The notes: generated by a model from the sequence alone, not told the origin. DNA of 60,000 bases from Cryptomeria japonica (GCF_030272615.1 NC_081409.1:915537340-915597339), one strand, 5' to 3'. Shown: positions 12,534 to 24,589, counted from the first letter of the stretch. A program made the numbers and translations.

Positions 12534-15389
12534 ATGGCACCTCGTCAAACAGGTAAGATTTGATTGGTTTGATTATTTTTATTTGCATTTTAATTGAAGT
12601 AGGGTTTTTAAATTGATGTAAGTTTTGTTTTTATTAATTTGATGTCAGATTCTTTAAGCAATCCCCCCCCAAAAAATAGACAACAAAGACCTCCTCCTTC
12701 ACAAGCAACACAAGAAAACCCTATAAACATTGCACAAGAGCAACAAGAAAACCCTCAAAACCCTCAAAATGCTACTCCTCAATAACCACCGCCACCCCGA
12801 AACCCTCCACATCCTCCATTAGATCATGTAGATGCCACACAAGAGGATCTCATCAATCGCCTTACACAAAATAGTGCCCAAATTTCTATATTGGTGAATA
12901 GGTTGAGGTCCTCTAGCCTTGAGCACCACTCAACCCAGAACACTAGAAACAATGGCTAATAATGCAAATGAGGTATCTAGGGAGGTTACGAAATGGGGTT
13001 CATGGAGGGATAGAAGTCAAACATTTTATGCGGATAGGTTGTCATATGATCAAGTGAAGAAAAAGGGCATAGGTAAAGATGACATATGTGCTCTTTTCAC
13101 TGATCATGTTACCAGTAACAACCTAGAACTAAATACAACTCAGTTTCCTATACATTGGTGTGTTCATGCTAGGCTAAAAAAAGCTTTTTGGGATAGGTGG
13201 TATATGGTCTTTGACCAACCACTTTGTAATAATTGGGAGGTGCCTCTATATTTTTTGAGATTGTGAGTTTATCGTCGGCGAGAAGCCGAATTACTTTGAC
13301 ATCCGACAATTTCAGGGTAGAGGGAGAGGCTCTGTGCAGGATAGACTTGGGGCCCATAGGGTGGTAGAGCCACAACATAGGAGGTGTACAGCTCCTAAAC
13401 CCATGGTTCAGGTCACTATCCCTATATCCTTGAAGAAGTCTACATGGAATTATAGACTCTTCAGGCAACTGCATCATTGTCTGATGTCATTATTCACCAT
13501 GGCACACAATTGGTCGGAGCAGAGGATGTACCAGCACCTGTGACACCTCCTTCATCAGCGACACCTCCTTCATCAATGACAACTCCTTCCTCAGCAACAC
13601 CTCCTTCATTAGAAGCACATCATGCATCATTTGGCACGAGCCAGCCCATTCAACATATGTGCCCCTCCTGCTAGGGTGCATGTTCTGGTGTAGACACTGA
13701 TGCAGACGAGGATGGTTTGACATCTCATTCGCGTACATGTTGCGGGAGTAGATTACATGCTTCCACTATAGAGGATGTGGCCCTCACCGACGAACTTATC
13801 AATATGTTGTACCCTCTCTATCAAACACAGGTGTGTTTAATTTCGTTTATGACATGTTATCAATTAGGTGACTAAATCTTATAAAAAGAAATGAATTTTT
13901 ATTTTTAGAACAATTTAAAGTGACATATAAATAAAATGCGTTGCAAGGTGCAGCAAGTGGTGGGAGTACACCACATACTTTTCAATCGACTCGACGATCA
14001 CGAGTAGTTTCGCCACCAGAGGTAAAGATTTGTAAATTTGTTAAAAATATAATAATACATTGGTTTAAAAATATCTTTTGTTAATTATATGTATCATTAC
14101 TTGGTATTTTATAGGGCTTATCAATGGCTGAGATGTCCCAACTTGATGATATCACGCTTTCGGCCATTGACTTTGGCCAAGATAGCTATGCGGTACAATT
14201 TAGATTTATATATTTTTAACTTAAGTGATATATTAAATACATGCTCTTTTCCCTTATGTTAATTTTTTTTCATTAGTTTACCTCACCTACCTCGAGGACA
14301 TCTCATGTGAGAAAGCCATCCTATAGCACTTCGAGGTAGAAAAAGATATCCTCTCGCACACCCAAATGACAGAAGGTAATTCAGTACAATTTAAATTCAT
14401 TTGTTGAAATGTATTATGATTAAACATGTATATGTAGATACTAATAAATGCACTTAATTTATTTGTTATATATACAGAAACATATGGGGTTTATGGAATT
14501 AATGAATGCACCTGATGTCGATGAGGTTCAACAGAGGGAAGAGGTGATATCTTCATATTCACTTTGGATTGCATTCTTGCTTGTTTGAAATAACTAAATC
14601 CTTTTATGTCTATATCATATGTAATCATTTTTCATACAGGAAATGGTAATAGCTACATCAGATTCGACTAGGCCTCCTAAGGCTACAAGAGAACTATACG
14701 AGGCTTCGGTGTGCAGTTGTTCTACATATGTTAAAATATTTGTTTTATCTAGTTTGTCAACAACTTTGGGTTATTAACTTGTATGATTGTCTTTAACCTA
14801 TTACATGCCCCTTTCAAACTTCCTACTGTTATTCTACCATTCCATTCCAGTAGAAGTCCTACACGTATATTATGGGATCCAACACGACCAAGGGAAAAGG
14901 TATGTCTATCTTAGATCAACTCCTTTTCACTAAGTGCACAATAGAGTTGAAACCCTCTAGTTAACTCCTTTTGGATCACTTACCATGGATATAGGAAATG
15001 GTTGTAACTGATTCATTTGTGTCTTTGCCTCCTACGACCACAACACATCAATCTGAGGCTCCGGTATGCTTTAGTTTTTTAGTCTATTCATTTTTAGTTA
15101 TTATGTGTTATTTGACATATATGTTATTAACATGTATTAATGTTGTTTTACCAGTTACAACCTCCTTCAGGACATCCCATGGATCCTCAGCATCACCCAA
15201 TTGTAGAAGACAAAGATGAGGTAATCAACATTTCAACTTCAAACAATTGAGAGTTTAGTATTTATTTATTTTGATGTTATATTGAGAAAATATATCTGAT
15301 TCGACATTTGAATTGTCCTTGTGCAGCCACCTGTAGAGCCAGGTACTGCTTCAAAGAGGCTTGATTTTGATGATCTACCACAGTGTTAG
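12534..15389 (+). pseudogene. Multi-exon transposon-borne gene, copy A (unknown family)
   Basis: I do not recognise this family. Exon 1 (12534-12552, MAPRQT) ends at a GTAAG donor; exon 2 starts at 12649 after GATGTCAG and continues in frame into a Pro/Gln-rich stretch. The conserved core at about 12970-13310 contains WRDRSQTFYADRLSYDQVK, IHWCVHARLKKAFWDRWYMV and PNYFDIRQFQG. About nine short exons follow, each bounded by AG and GT, with introns of about 80-150 bp. One encodes LSMAEMSQLDDITLSAIDFG, and two similar exons begin EMV. The last encodes SKRLDFDDLPQC and the stop at 15387-15389. Damage: TAA at 12783-12785, frameshifts near 12915 and 13266, a stop near 13672. Every one of these parts except the N-terminus has a counterpart in the gene at 49532-51355. 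Confidence 0.75.
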
Positions 15390-17039
15390 ATATCGATAGA
15401 GACATATAGTTATATTTGTGGTCATTGAAGGACCAATTCTTTTATATATTCGACATTTGTATATGTATATATCGACTTTGACAAACATAGCACATGCAAC
15501 ATTTTTGTAACTATTATTGATTTGGCATCTATGACATTTTTTTATATGTACACGATTATTGTTTATTTTGATATATATGAAACTTGATATTCGATCCAAT
15601 TTGTTCATTGATATAAATGAAACTTGACACAACTTGAAACTTAGTTATTTTCTATTGAAATGTGATCAAATTTGTTCATTGTGTATATGTCTTGAAATAT
15701 TATCCAATTTGTTCATTACTTGTAACTCATATGGCGTATACTTTTAAACTATCTATTGCTCATATTTTGTATACCCAAGTACCGACATCGGTAATGCTGA
15801 TATTGTGTATTTTGATTGAGTGAATTTTCTTTGAGTCCTTCGTGCATGAAGAGATTGGAGTGAAGTTATTATTTCATAAACTTATGCTTATGGAGCGAAG
15901 TTCATCATTTCAAGAACCAATTAAGACAAGATTTGAGCGCATAAAGCATATTTGAAATTTATCTAAGGATGAGTCTGCTTAGGTAGGGTTTTCATTTAAA
16001 ATATCCATATAAGAACCTTTCCTTCCACTCATTATTGACCAACTCTCTTCTCACTAAATACTAAACACCTCAAATTTCCACTTAATATGTTATATTCAAA
16101 CCCTAGAAACCTCATAATTCACCTTAAGTTCAATTATTCCCTTCTAGCTGCATCCCATCAACCTCTAATAGTTTACTTGATATTTGTCCATACCATTGCA
16201 GCCCATTCTTTTAGCCTCTACTAGTCAATCCTATATTTTTCCTATCTCCTCTTCCTCTTGGTCTTGTCTCATTATCTTCTCCTAATTTCCCCTTTGTTTT
16301 GTGATTCCCTCTTAAGCCATCCCACTAATATTTGCTAGTCCATTCTATTTTCAATTGTCCCTTCTACTCTCATACCATTGTACTCTAGCTTATGTAACCT
16401 TATGTGCCTTTTAATTTTACAAAATCAACAAAATATTTAAAATTTTATCATTATTACATATTTATAATTTAAAACTAATATGATGGTTTAAATACTATAT
16501 CAAATATTTATAATATTTTTTATCCAAGCTAAATTAACTTATTATTAATATCAATTCTACTTTCACATTGTGGTAAATACTTTTAATTTTGTAAAATCAA
16601 AAAATTATTTAAAATTCTATCATTTTTACATATTTATAATTTAAAATCAATATAATTATTTAAACACTTTATCAAATATTCATAATATTTTTCAGCCACT
16701 TAAAAATTAAGTTATGGTTAATATAAACTATGCTTTCACTTTGTGGTAAAATAATTACAATATCCAATAGTTGTTTCTCTTTAACTAATTACTCTAACAA
16801 CATTATAAGGTTATAACTCTAAATCAATTGATCAATATAGTCATATTTATGCCTATTACAAATCAATAAATAAGTAATACATGCAACTTCTGAAACTATT
16901 ATCTATCTTGTTTTCAAATTAGTATACCACAACGCATCTATCATCTATTCTTCAATTACTCTTCAATAATAATATAAAGCAGATACTAGCCACTAAATGG
17001 CACAAATTTAGCAGTTGGTGTGTGAATGATGTACCATTT
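15390..17039. other. Gene-less AT-rich stretch
   Basis: No coding region is supported. 15390-15800 repeats phrases like CAATTTGTTCATT and GAAACTTGA and is probably the 3' flank inside copy A. 16000-16400 is C/T-rich. Within 16400-16770 a segment of about 180 bp (TTTACAAAATCAA..., TTTATAATTTAAAA...) occurs twice in tandem-like fashion. Confidence 0.5.
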
Positions 17040-17669
17040 ATTCTTGTTGAGCTTTAGCTTTTGTTGATCATTTTTAAGATTTGTTTAATTGAATATTTGT
17101 CATTCAACACTTGTATAGTGAACAAATATGAAGTGTGCTAGTTCGTTGTGTTGATTTCAATATTGTTCACATAAATTATAGTTATGTTGAATATCATCAT
17201 TACGATAAATGATTATTATAATAAAAATTAATTATTAGAAAGATTATACAAATAATTATTTATCTTACTTGTATGATAGCTATAAGACATGTATTATATT
17301 ATTATATGAAGTATGTATTAATATATAATTAAAATTAAGAAAAGAAATTTGTATATCCTTTTATATTATATTATATATATGAAATTTAATATCTTAATAT
17401 AGAGAAAAAAATATTTATATTTAATATAAATTAATTAATAATCTACTTACTAGATTCACCTGATAAACTTGTTAATATAATTATGTATATTTAATCCATC
17501 TTACTAATTAATATAATTGTGTATATTCAATCTATTTTACTAAATTTTAATATACATTCAAATTATGTTATCATTATAATAATTTGTAATACTATCATAT
17601 AATAATTATACTTATCTTTCTATTGGATTTTACCTTTGTTTGATCAAAAGATTACTATTTGATTGTCTC
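17040..17669. repeat. AT-rich dispersed repeat, copy 1
   Basis: It shares a long ordered series of phrases with 17720-19400 and 36330-36720: TTATAGTTATGTTGAATATC, TATGATAG.TATAAGACATG and TAATTAAAATTAAGAAAAG. The role is unknown; no open frame. Confidence 0.75.

Positions 17670-17671
<2 letters not shown>

Positions 17672-17719
<48 letters not shown>
17672..17719. repeat. (TA)n microsatellite
   Basis: About 24 uninterrupted TA dinucleotides between the two neighbouring copies of the AT-rich repeat. Confidence 0.95.
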
Positions 17720-17721
<2 letters not shown>

Positions 17722-17870
17722 AGTTAATTTTTGTCATTCTACACTTGTATTATGAACACATATGAAATGTACTAGTTTGTTGTCTTGATTTCATTGTTGT
17801 TGACATAAGTTATAGTTATGTTGAATATCATCATTATAATATATGATTATTATTATATAAAATTATTTTA

Positions 17871-17888
17871 TTTACTTATATGATAGTT
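17871..17888. repeat. 18-bp target-site duplication, left copy
   Basis: TTTACTTATATGATAGTT, identical to 19230-19247, flanking the retroposon. Confidence 0.9.
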
Positions 17889-19229
17889 TTTGATTAAGGA
17901 AAATCAGGTTTTAAGGGACCCGAAACCCGCTTACACAACGAAAAGATAATCAGGAAAGAAGCAAGAGAGAACATAACATAGACAGAAAAGCTGCAAAAGA
18001 CCAGCAGAAAAAAACAACAGCAAGGGAAAGGGACAACAAAAAGCCAGCGAGAGACTGGCAAACAAAGACCAGATTTACATATTAGATAAAAACTTTTATA
18101 CTCTTCCGCATCCTTAGCCAGCATCATCATGGCCTTAGCAGCTTCTCTCAGGTCTTTGTTCTCCTGCTTCAGATGAATGTCTTTAGTCTTCATCTCCAAA
18201 TCACAAGTAGTCTGCCTAGTTCTTCGTCTGGAAGTTTGGGGAGCAGAGCTAGAGGTCGGCATATCATCAATGATCACCATTTCTTTGTTATGTTGGTTCC
18301 TCTCTAGACAATTCACCAGGGCGTTCATATTTTGAGATGAGACCTTCAAAACCTCAAGGCTATGATTCATAAAATTCTTCAATGCCTTCTCAGTTTTAGT
18401 AACCCGATTGATAATAATTTCATTATCAACCTCAGCCTTATCTTTGACAATTTTGATCACATCTTCCAGATGCTTAAAGTCTCCCTTAATCATATCTTTT
18501 TCCGACCAAACTTGCATTTCACTTTCATCCTTTGTCTCACTGGTGCCCACCTCTGCATCCTCTTTCCCAATATTGGTATCCTTAATCAAATCCTAAATCT
18601 TATACTCCAAATCTCTCTGTTTATTCTGAATACTGGTAATATTTTCAATTACCCATTTCTGGAAATTGAAAAGTTGCAGAGTGTTATTTCTAGTAGCGTT
18701 CAAAATGGAGTCCGTCATTTCCCTAGCCTGTTCAGAGCTCACAGATTTAGGGTTAGCTTCCTCCGTGGTATTCTGGGCAACATTCCCGCTATTCAAGACA
18801 ATAGGGTTTGAATCAAGCTTTTTAGCATACACTTTTCTCTGCACCTCCTCCTCTTCTCCTACAACCTCTTTCTTCTCACTCTTTGCTTCATAGTCAACTG
18901 CCTTCCCCTGTTCCTCCTTCGAACCAGCCTCCACATTCGTGTCCTCTTTATCAAAATCATCAACCCTCCTTTTTTTATGAAGAGGAACATTAGACAAATC
19001 ATCGTCAGACTCAGAACCATCACGACTATCTGAAATATGGGCATTTGCCACCAAATGATCTTCCTTATTAACCCTAGCTTTTTTCTTCAAGTGTTCATAA
19101 ATGAGCAGGATGAGACCTTGATGAGCTATGAGATAGGATTTGGGTTTTTTAGCATGGTCAGCCAAGCTTTCATTCAGGGATGAAGCTAAATAGAAAGGCA
19201 AAGAGATCTTAACCCCATGGCGAAAATGG
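17889..19229 (-). mobile_element. LINE-style retroposon insertion
   Basis: An insertion of 1341 bp bounded by identical 18-bp direct repeats. On the minus strand it begins without a leader in the middle of an open frame (5' truncation) and ends TTCCTTAATCAAA, a short A-rich tail against the target copy. A long target duplication, a truncated 5' end and an A-rich 3' end are what target-primed reverse transcription by a LINE produces. It carries no RT of its own in this copy, so it is either a 5'-truncated LINE with an unusual 3' ORF or an mRNA mobilised in trans. Confidence 0.8.
17894..19229 (-). pseudogene. Long coiled-coil ORF carried by the retroposon
   Basis: A single frame of about 440 codons, open from the truncation point, broken once by TAG at 18593-18595. 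The N-terminal part has HGVKISLPFYLASSLNE and a hydrophobic HQGLILLIYEHLKKK. A highly charged Lys/Glu/Asp-rich middle follows, then heptad-like stretches (DVIKIVKDKAEVDNEIIINR; LEMKTKDIHLKQENKDLREA). The last 60 codons are hydrophobic and Cys-rich; they are probably translated 3' untranslated sequence rather than protein. No RT, endonuclease or zinc knuckle is seen. I do not recognise the family; a retrotransposon ORF1/gag-like role is a guess. Confidence 0.6.
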
Positions 19230-19247
19230 TTTACTTATATGATAGTT
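19230..19247. repeat. 18-bp target-site duplication, right copy
   Basis: Identical to 17871-17888. Confidence 0.9.
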
Positions 19248-19419
19248 ATAAGACATGGACTATATTATTATTATTTAAGATATTTATTAACATATAATTA
19301 AAATTAAGAAAAGAAATATATGCATCCATTTATATTATATTGTATATAAATGAAATTTTACATCTTAATATATATCTTTATATCGTTATATTAAAGTTTT
19401 GATTGAAAGGAAAGGATTT

Positions 19420-19620
19420 ATGCATGGGGTCAATTATTTGATAGATTTGAAATAATATAAATCGGCTTTTAAGACCAAACAGATAGCATTTTGCATTGGA
19501 AACAAGGGAACAAAAAATACATGCACGGGAATCTCAAGTGCCATTCACATAAATCATGTGGCAATACTTTATTGCCTTATTCGGTCAAAGTGAGAAGCCA
19601 CATTAACATATGATTTTTCT
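19420..19620. repeat. Dispersed repeat, inverted partner of 9470-9840
   Basis: Its reverse complement reads in the same order as 9470-9840: AGGCAATAAAG, then GAGATTCCCGTGCATGTAT, then GTTTGGTCTTAAAAGC and AAATAATTGA. It lies directly beside the AT-rich repeat, as the other copy lies beside AT-rich DNA at 9841. Confidence 0.6.
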
Positions 19621-19660
19621 TTTCTTCGATAAAAGCATAAAATAAAATAACAGTACATAA

Positions 19661-20727
19661 TGTTGGTATTATGGATGTGTTGCATTGGTTTTGACATTGA
19701 TGTCAACACTTGAGAACACTTCGAGACCTTTGGTTATGTTCATCGACATGTTCAGTGACTTATGCACAGTCATTGGTATCTTGTTCATCGGCAAGTTATA
19801 TTGTTCACCGACACTGAGAATGATCTGTTATCATCTAGAGATTACTTGGTTATTTTGAAGCTATTTTTTGACACTTGGTTTTGGTGATTTGATTATTGGT
19901 ACTATCGAGTTTGCATATTTGATGTTATCTACAAATAGGTCTAGGTTATGGATCGACAAGCATTATCTATTCCAGATCAACACGACATGTTATGGAGATG
20001 TTTTATTGATTGGTTATTATTATAAATGCATTGAGCTGAGATCATGCATCGCATATTGATTTATTTGTAATTTATTTAATTGTAATATCTTAGTTAGCCG
20101 ACTTACACATTTGGTCTTACGTTTTGGTATATATGTAAGATCTCATTTATGAGATTAGATAGTAGTAGTGGAGTGTGAAAAAAGGATTGTAATAAGGTAT
20201 ATGCGAATATAAGAAGAGCTATACACACAAACATCATTTGAAGATTCAAGGAAGGTATGAGGAAGACAATCAGAGCTTAACCGGTACTGAATCCAGCATA
20301 TGTAGATTCTTTTTTGAGCAGTACATTATCATTGGATTTAACCATCCAATTGTAGTCGGTGTGACTCCCATTTTGTAATTAAGCAGTGAGCTCTAGGTAG
20401 TTGGCCTTTCTGCATGTGCAGACCCCATTTGTACACACATACTATCTGCAGTAATATCATCTGATTGTGGGTAAGGTTTCCCACTGTGGTTTTTCCCCTT
20501 ACAGGGTTTCCACGTACAAATAACTGTGTTATGTGTTGTGTATGTTATTTGTCTTTCTGTTTCATGCATTAAACTTTACCGGTACTGTTATTAATTGCTA
20601 AACGATCTACCGACATTTAAGTTTGGTTTACCAGTATTATGCACTAAGGTTGGTTATTTTATATTTGGATTGAAATTAATAGGCAACTGATTCACCCCCC
20701 CCTCTCAGTTGCCTCCGCAACCTAAAA
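19661..20727 (+). mobile_element. Probable solo LTR
   Basis: Starts TGTTGGTATTATGGATGTG and ends near CACCCCCCCCCTCTCAGTTG...CCTAAAA, the style of the other LTRs in this window. Direct repeats CATAA flank it (19656-19660 and 20728-20732). The expected CA end is off by a few bases, so the right boundary is approximate. It has no coding content, PBS or internal region on either side. A TATAAGAAGAGC at about 20208 could be a promoter element. Confidence 0.6.
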
Positions 20728-20732
20728 CATAA

Positions 20733-21502
20733 ACATCTAGAGCATCAAAAAATAGTATATCCATAGTTATATTAAATTTATTGTGAAAACCAGTACTTTA
20801 TTATTAGTATATTATAGTATTATTGTTAGCAGCTTAATTTAAGTGATTTTTTTTTTGGTAATATGTTTTTAAAATCTTGTATACAACTTTTTTAAGGTTT
20901 TTAAATTTTAAAAATTAATTCTTCACAATTTGATTGGCTAAACAATTATGATAGGGATCTACTACAATAAACCAAATGTTTAGGTATTTTTTTAGGATTT
21001 AAAATATAAATGAATTAAAATGTATAAATTTAATTAATTAAAAAAAAGTGAGAATGACATGATAAATTTTATTACGAGGTGAATATAATTATATTAAATT
21101 GGGTCACATAATTATAATTTAATAATTTTAAACTTTATAATAATAATTAACAGGTTAATATTATATTTTATATAATTTATAATTTTAATTTTTTAATTTA
21201 ATATTATTATAATTTATCATTATAAGTATTTTAATCAATCGTGCTATAACTCTACTTTTAATTATTTCTAATTTCTAATTATTTTAATATTTTAACTAAA
21301 TAAGTATTAATTTGGATTATTATAATCAAAATAATTATTTAATTCACAAAATTTAGATGCATAAGTATATGATGGTTTGTAAGATATGTATCTTTTAAAT
21401 TCCTATCAAATGTTTTTCTTAACAAATAAGGTGTTCACAATTTTTTATGAGGAGAAAAAGTAATAATACGTTATTTTCAAAAACAAAATGAGTGTTAGAA
21501 TA
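20733..21502. other. AT-rich gene-less stretch
   Basis: Poly-T/A runs and AT-rich sequence between two LTR-like segments. Nothing coding was seen. Confidence 0.5.
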
Positions 21503-21951
21503 TGTTGGTGTAATTAATTATTCATGTTGGACATTATTACACCTTACTTAAGTTTACTTAGGATAATGCATTTCATAGTAGTTTGGGTATGAGACACTTG
21601 GGTGTTTGTGCCACATTGGGATAGTGTGTGTAGGAGAATTTCCACCTTTTGTGGTCTTATCTTGTTGTTACATTCCACATTCTATGGGTGATCCACCTCA
21701 TGTGAAATATTATATTGTTTCTCCTACCTACCCCTACTTATCCCTACCTACCCTTGTTTCTTATTGAGCCACATGTCATGTTTGTGTGCTCACATATCCA
21801 TATAGCCTTGCCTATATAAGCAGGCTCATATTCATTGTATGTAACAATTGATCATTTATCTATTGATGAGAATATAGTTTATTCTTGTCCTATATTTTGT
21901 CTCTCTTTTGTACTTTTCATTGAGCTCTTGATCTTGGCAAAATATCACAAA
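21503..21951 (+). mobile_element. Copia-type LTR, probable
   Basis: Begins TGTTGGTGTAATTAATTATT and ends near CTTGGCAAAATATCACA. It includes a TATA-type core promoter CCTATATAAGCAGG at about 21812. It lies 0.5 kb upstream of a copia RT/RNase H remnant in the same orientation and may be the 5' LTR of that element after a large internal deletion. No clear tRNA primer site follows it. The end is approximate. Confidence 0.5.
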
Positions 21952-22479
21952 ATAGCACATCCTTAGAATTTAGGCAAGAGGAGGTCTAGATAAAAGATTA
22001 AAAAGAAATAAAGGGCAAGACCCAAACAATCTAAAACACAAATAAATTCACTAAGTGGAAAGAACTGTATTAATACGAGGACATCAAGGTGTACACAATA
22101 AAATCTAATTAACACTCATTTTGGTACCATCACCCCTATCTTAATATCTCTTGATATATATTCATATGGTAATTCATCTCATATTAGTTATCTACATTAC
22201 AAAAATAAAATCGACTAAATAATATTTAGTACTTAATTAACTAATTAAATCATTTTCTTGCAAATATCCTAAATAATTAAATGCATTCATTTAAAAATTC
22301 ATTATGTACATTTAATTTTAAAAATTATCATAAATTGAATATAAAAATTTAGTATAGAAGATTGAAAACCTATGGAGACAAGATTGCAACTTTCTTGCCA
22401 TGATCCATCATCACCTTAGGTGAATGTTAGTCTTTGTCAAACATTGGGGGATTCATCTATCCAACTTATACCAAGATTT
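21952..22479. other. Non-coding stretch between LTR and copia remnant
   Basis: AT-rich, no frame. Probably the decayed and deleted interior of the copia element. Confidence 0.4.
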
Positions 22480-23065
22480 AATACCAACTAGCATTCTAGT
22501 TTAATACAAGAACCTAAGCTTGTCCATTAGAAAGAACCAAAGTATGTTTTGAGATATATTCATAGTACAATGGCATATAACCTATAATACAAGTTAAATA
22601 TAATTTTTTATTTGTTTGGATACATAGATGTGGACTACATATGTTCAATTGATGATAGGAAGTATATCTTAGGCTTCATTTTCCTTTTTGGATTTGGGTC
22701 AACAACATTGAGGGAGAAAAAAACAAATCATTGTTGCTCACTCTTCCATAGAGGCGGAATATCACACCACAAGTGGTGTTTTCTATGAGGTTATATGGTT
22801 ATATTGTATTTTTTTATATTTATGGATGTTCCTAAGATGGGTCCTACAACTTCTTTTTGTTACAATTAATGTGCGATGAAGCCCGTTCACAATCCCATTT
22901 TTCATTAGTGAACATAACATTTTGAGGTTCAATTTCACCATATATGTGAGTATATTTATCGATAAAATATCAAGCTTCTTTTTTATTTGACTCAAGAAAA
23001 ACATGTTGATATATCTACCAAATCTCTTGTTGTATGAATTTTGAAGCTTTTCATGTGTGATTGCT
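22480..23065 (+). pseudogene. Second Ty1-copia RT/RNase H remnant
   Basis: The end of the copia polyprotein is readable across several frames. IQEPKLVH and YVLRYIHSTMAYNL match the RT connection; GYIDVDY, SIDDRKYILGFIF and IEAEYHTTS match RNase H (the second D and the E of the active site are visible); a tail with NPIFH, HFEVQFHHI, ADI-like VDISTKSL and LKLFM follows. Many stops and frame changes (for example the NPIFH block is followed at once by stops) show it is long dead. It is cut off 23 bp downstream by the LTR retrotransposon inserted at 23089. Confidence 0.85.
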
Positions 23066-23088
23066 AGCATATTATTGGCATATCATTT

Positions 23089-24200
23089 TGTTAGGTCCAA
23101 TATGGAAAGCTAATGTACTGAGAGGGGAGGGGTGAATCAATACTTCAAAACATTTCTTCAACAATATCTTTACTGTTATGCATAAACTGAATAGTGTAGT
23201 AACATAATATAAAACTAAAACAAATATATAACAATCATACATGATTCACTCCATAACACATATATTTTGGTTACACAGAAACTTTTGGTTAGAGAGAAAA
23301 ACTACGGTGGGGATGGCACCCACAACTTCACTACTGCAATAATAAAGGGTGCTCGATTAGAGCTACATGTTTAGCTATTTCTGATAGCTTACCCTATTAG
23401 GAGTAACAAGATCTGTTAGATCTAAGTTGCTAAAGGATTTTACAACACTTCATCTAAATGCTGCACTTGGTTAGAGGCTTTATAATTTATAGACTTGATT
23501 AGAGTCTTTTACCCTGTTAAAGGTTTCTCTTTCAATTTCACAATATTACAATAAAATCATTACAAATATCTGCAACTTTACATCTGAAATGTTATACCAG
23601 ATTCTATGTGCTCAGAATAGATTACCTTGCTTATAGCATACCTCGGTAACCCATATAGTAACTTGGTAAACCCTTCTGTTTACTCTGTTCTTTGACTGTT
23701 CTCTAAAAACCTTCTTGGTGACCTTTGTGTCTCTATAACAGTCTTCTTACACTCATGCACACACCTTTAACTCTTAACTCATGCTGTATAAATAGATCTC
23801 TTATGACGGTGATCCAATTTATCGCTTCAATCTTACAAACACGATTTATTGAATGAATAATCATGTAAAATATTTCATTGGTTAGATAACCTCAAAATCA
23901 TACACAATCTTTAAGTGCAATTTCCAATGTGATAACGGTTAGATGTGCCTCGATCTTGTAACATGTTTTCATATGCATGTCCAGGTTCAATGAATCTGGT
24001 AACACGTTTCACTCGGTGTAAATCAACTCGGTGTGTCATCTTTGCTGCTCGGTAGACATGAAATGATACTCGGTAGACAGCTCGGTGTATACTACGTTCT
24101 GTGACTGCTTTCTTCTGTAACCAACTAGACTATACATACCAACTAGAGTATATAGTATAACTTTGACATAAAACTAATGGCAATTTGATAAGTAGTAACA
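23089..24200 (-). repeat. 3' LTR
   Basis: 1112 bp, nearly identical to 29920-31056. On the minus strand it ends GATTCACCCCTCCCCTCTCA... and the tip is CCTAACA. Confidence 0.95.
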
Positions 24201-24201
24201 A

Positions 24202-24212
24202 TCTCCCCTTTT
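24202..24212 (-). other. Polypurine tract
   Basis: On the minus strand AAAAGGGGAGA lies directly against the start (TGTTACTACT) of the 3' LTR. Confidence 0.85.
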
Positions 24213-24589
24213 GACATTAGTTGAGATGTTTGACAAAAACTACTTTCAAAGTTATAACTCAAAAATCTATATACTTTGCAAAATGACTATACTGATAGTA
24301 TATACAATAGTCAATAAAATAATATATCAGACATACTCCCCTTGTTGATATAATGTACATAACTCTGATTTTGCATGCTTGGTGATTGGTTCTTGTGCTT
24401 TGCTTACTGTTCTGTATACTACTCTTTGGATACTCTGCTTACTCTGCTCGGTATACTCCCCCTATATACTATACTTGAATACTATATCATTCTCTCAATA
24501 ATGTATCAAAACTGTATCACTCCCCAAATATATTGTATTGTTCCCCCAAGACTATCATATTACTCCCCCTTTTTGACAAACATCAAAAC

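Larger units (their letters stand above)
12046..15800 (+). mobile_element. DNA transposon copy A, right end not found
   Basis: The left terminus (GGTAAGTACACCAAGATGG) matches both ends of the element at 44362-54622 and interrupts the copia RNase H. Behind it come a TAGGCTTGGTAACACCAAGCCTA hairpin (described by position, 12150-12175), three to four AACCCGTACGGGTT-type palindromes, and a multi-exon gene homologous to the one in the other copy. No matching inverted terminus or copia continuation is visible before 20 kb, so the right end is deleted or unrecognisable; 15800 is an estimate. There is no transposase that I recognise. The superfamily is unknown. Confidence 0.75.
17720..19400. repeat. 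AT-rich dispersed repeat, copy 2, interrupted
   Basis: The left part is 17720-17888 and the right part 19230-19400. Read across the insertion, the match to copy 1 is continuous (ATGATAGTT followed by ATAAGACATG), which fixes the insertion boundaries of the retroposon inside it. Confidence 0.8.

Noticed and set aside
18362-18811. 149-codon plus-strand frame across the retroposon
   Set aside because: It is antisense to the longer minus-strand coiled-coil frame and has the hydrophobic composition of a shadow frame.
21952-22100. A tRNA primer site directly after the LTR-like segment at 21503
   Set aside because: Only a weak, shifted resemblance to TGGTATCAGAGC; not enough to call.
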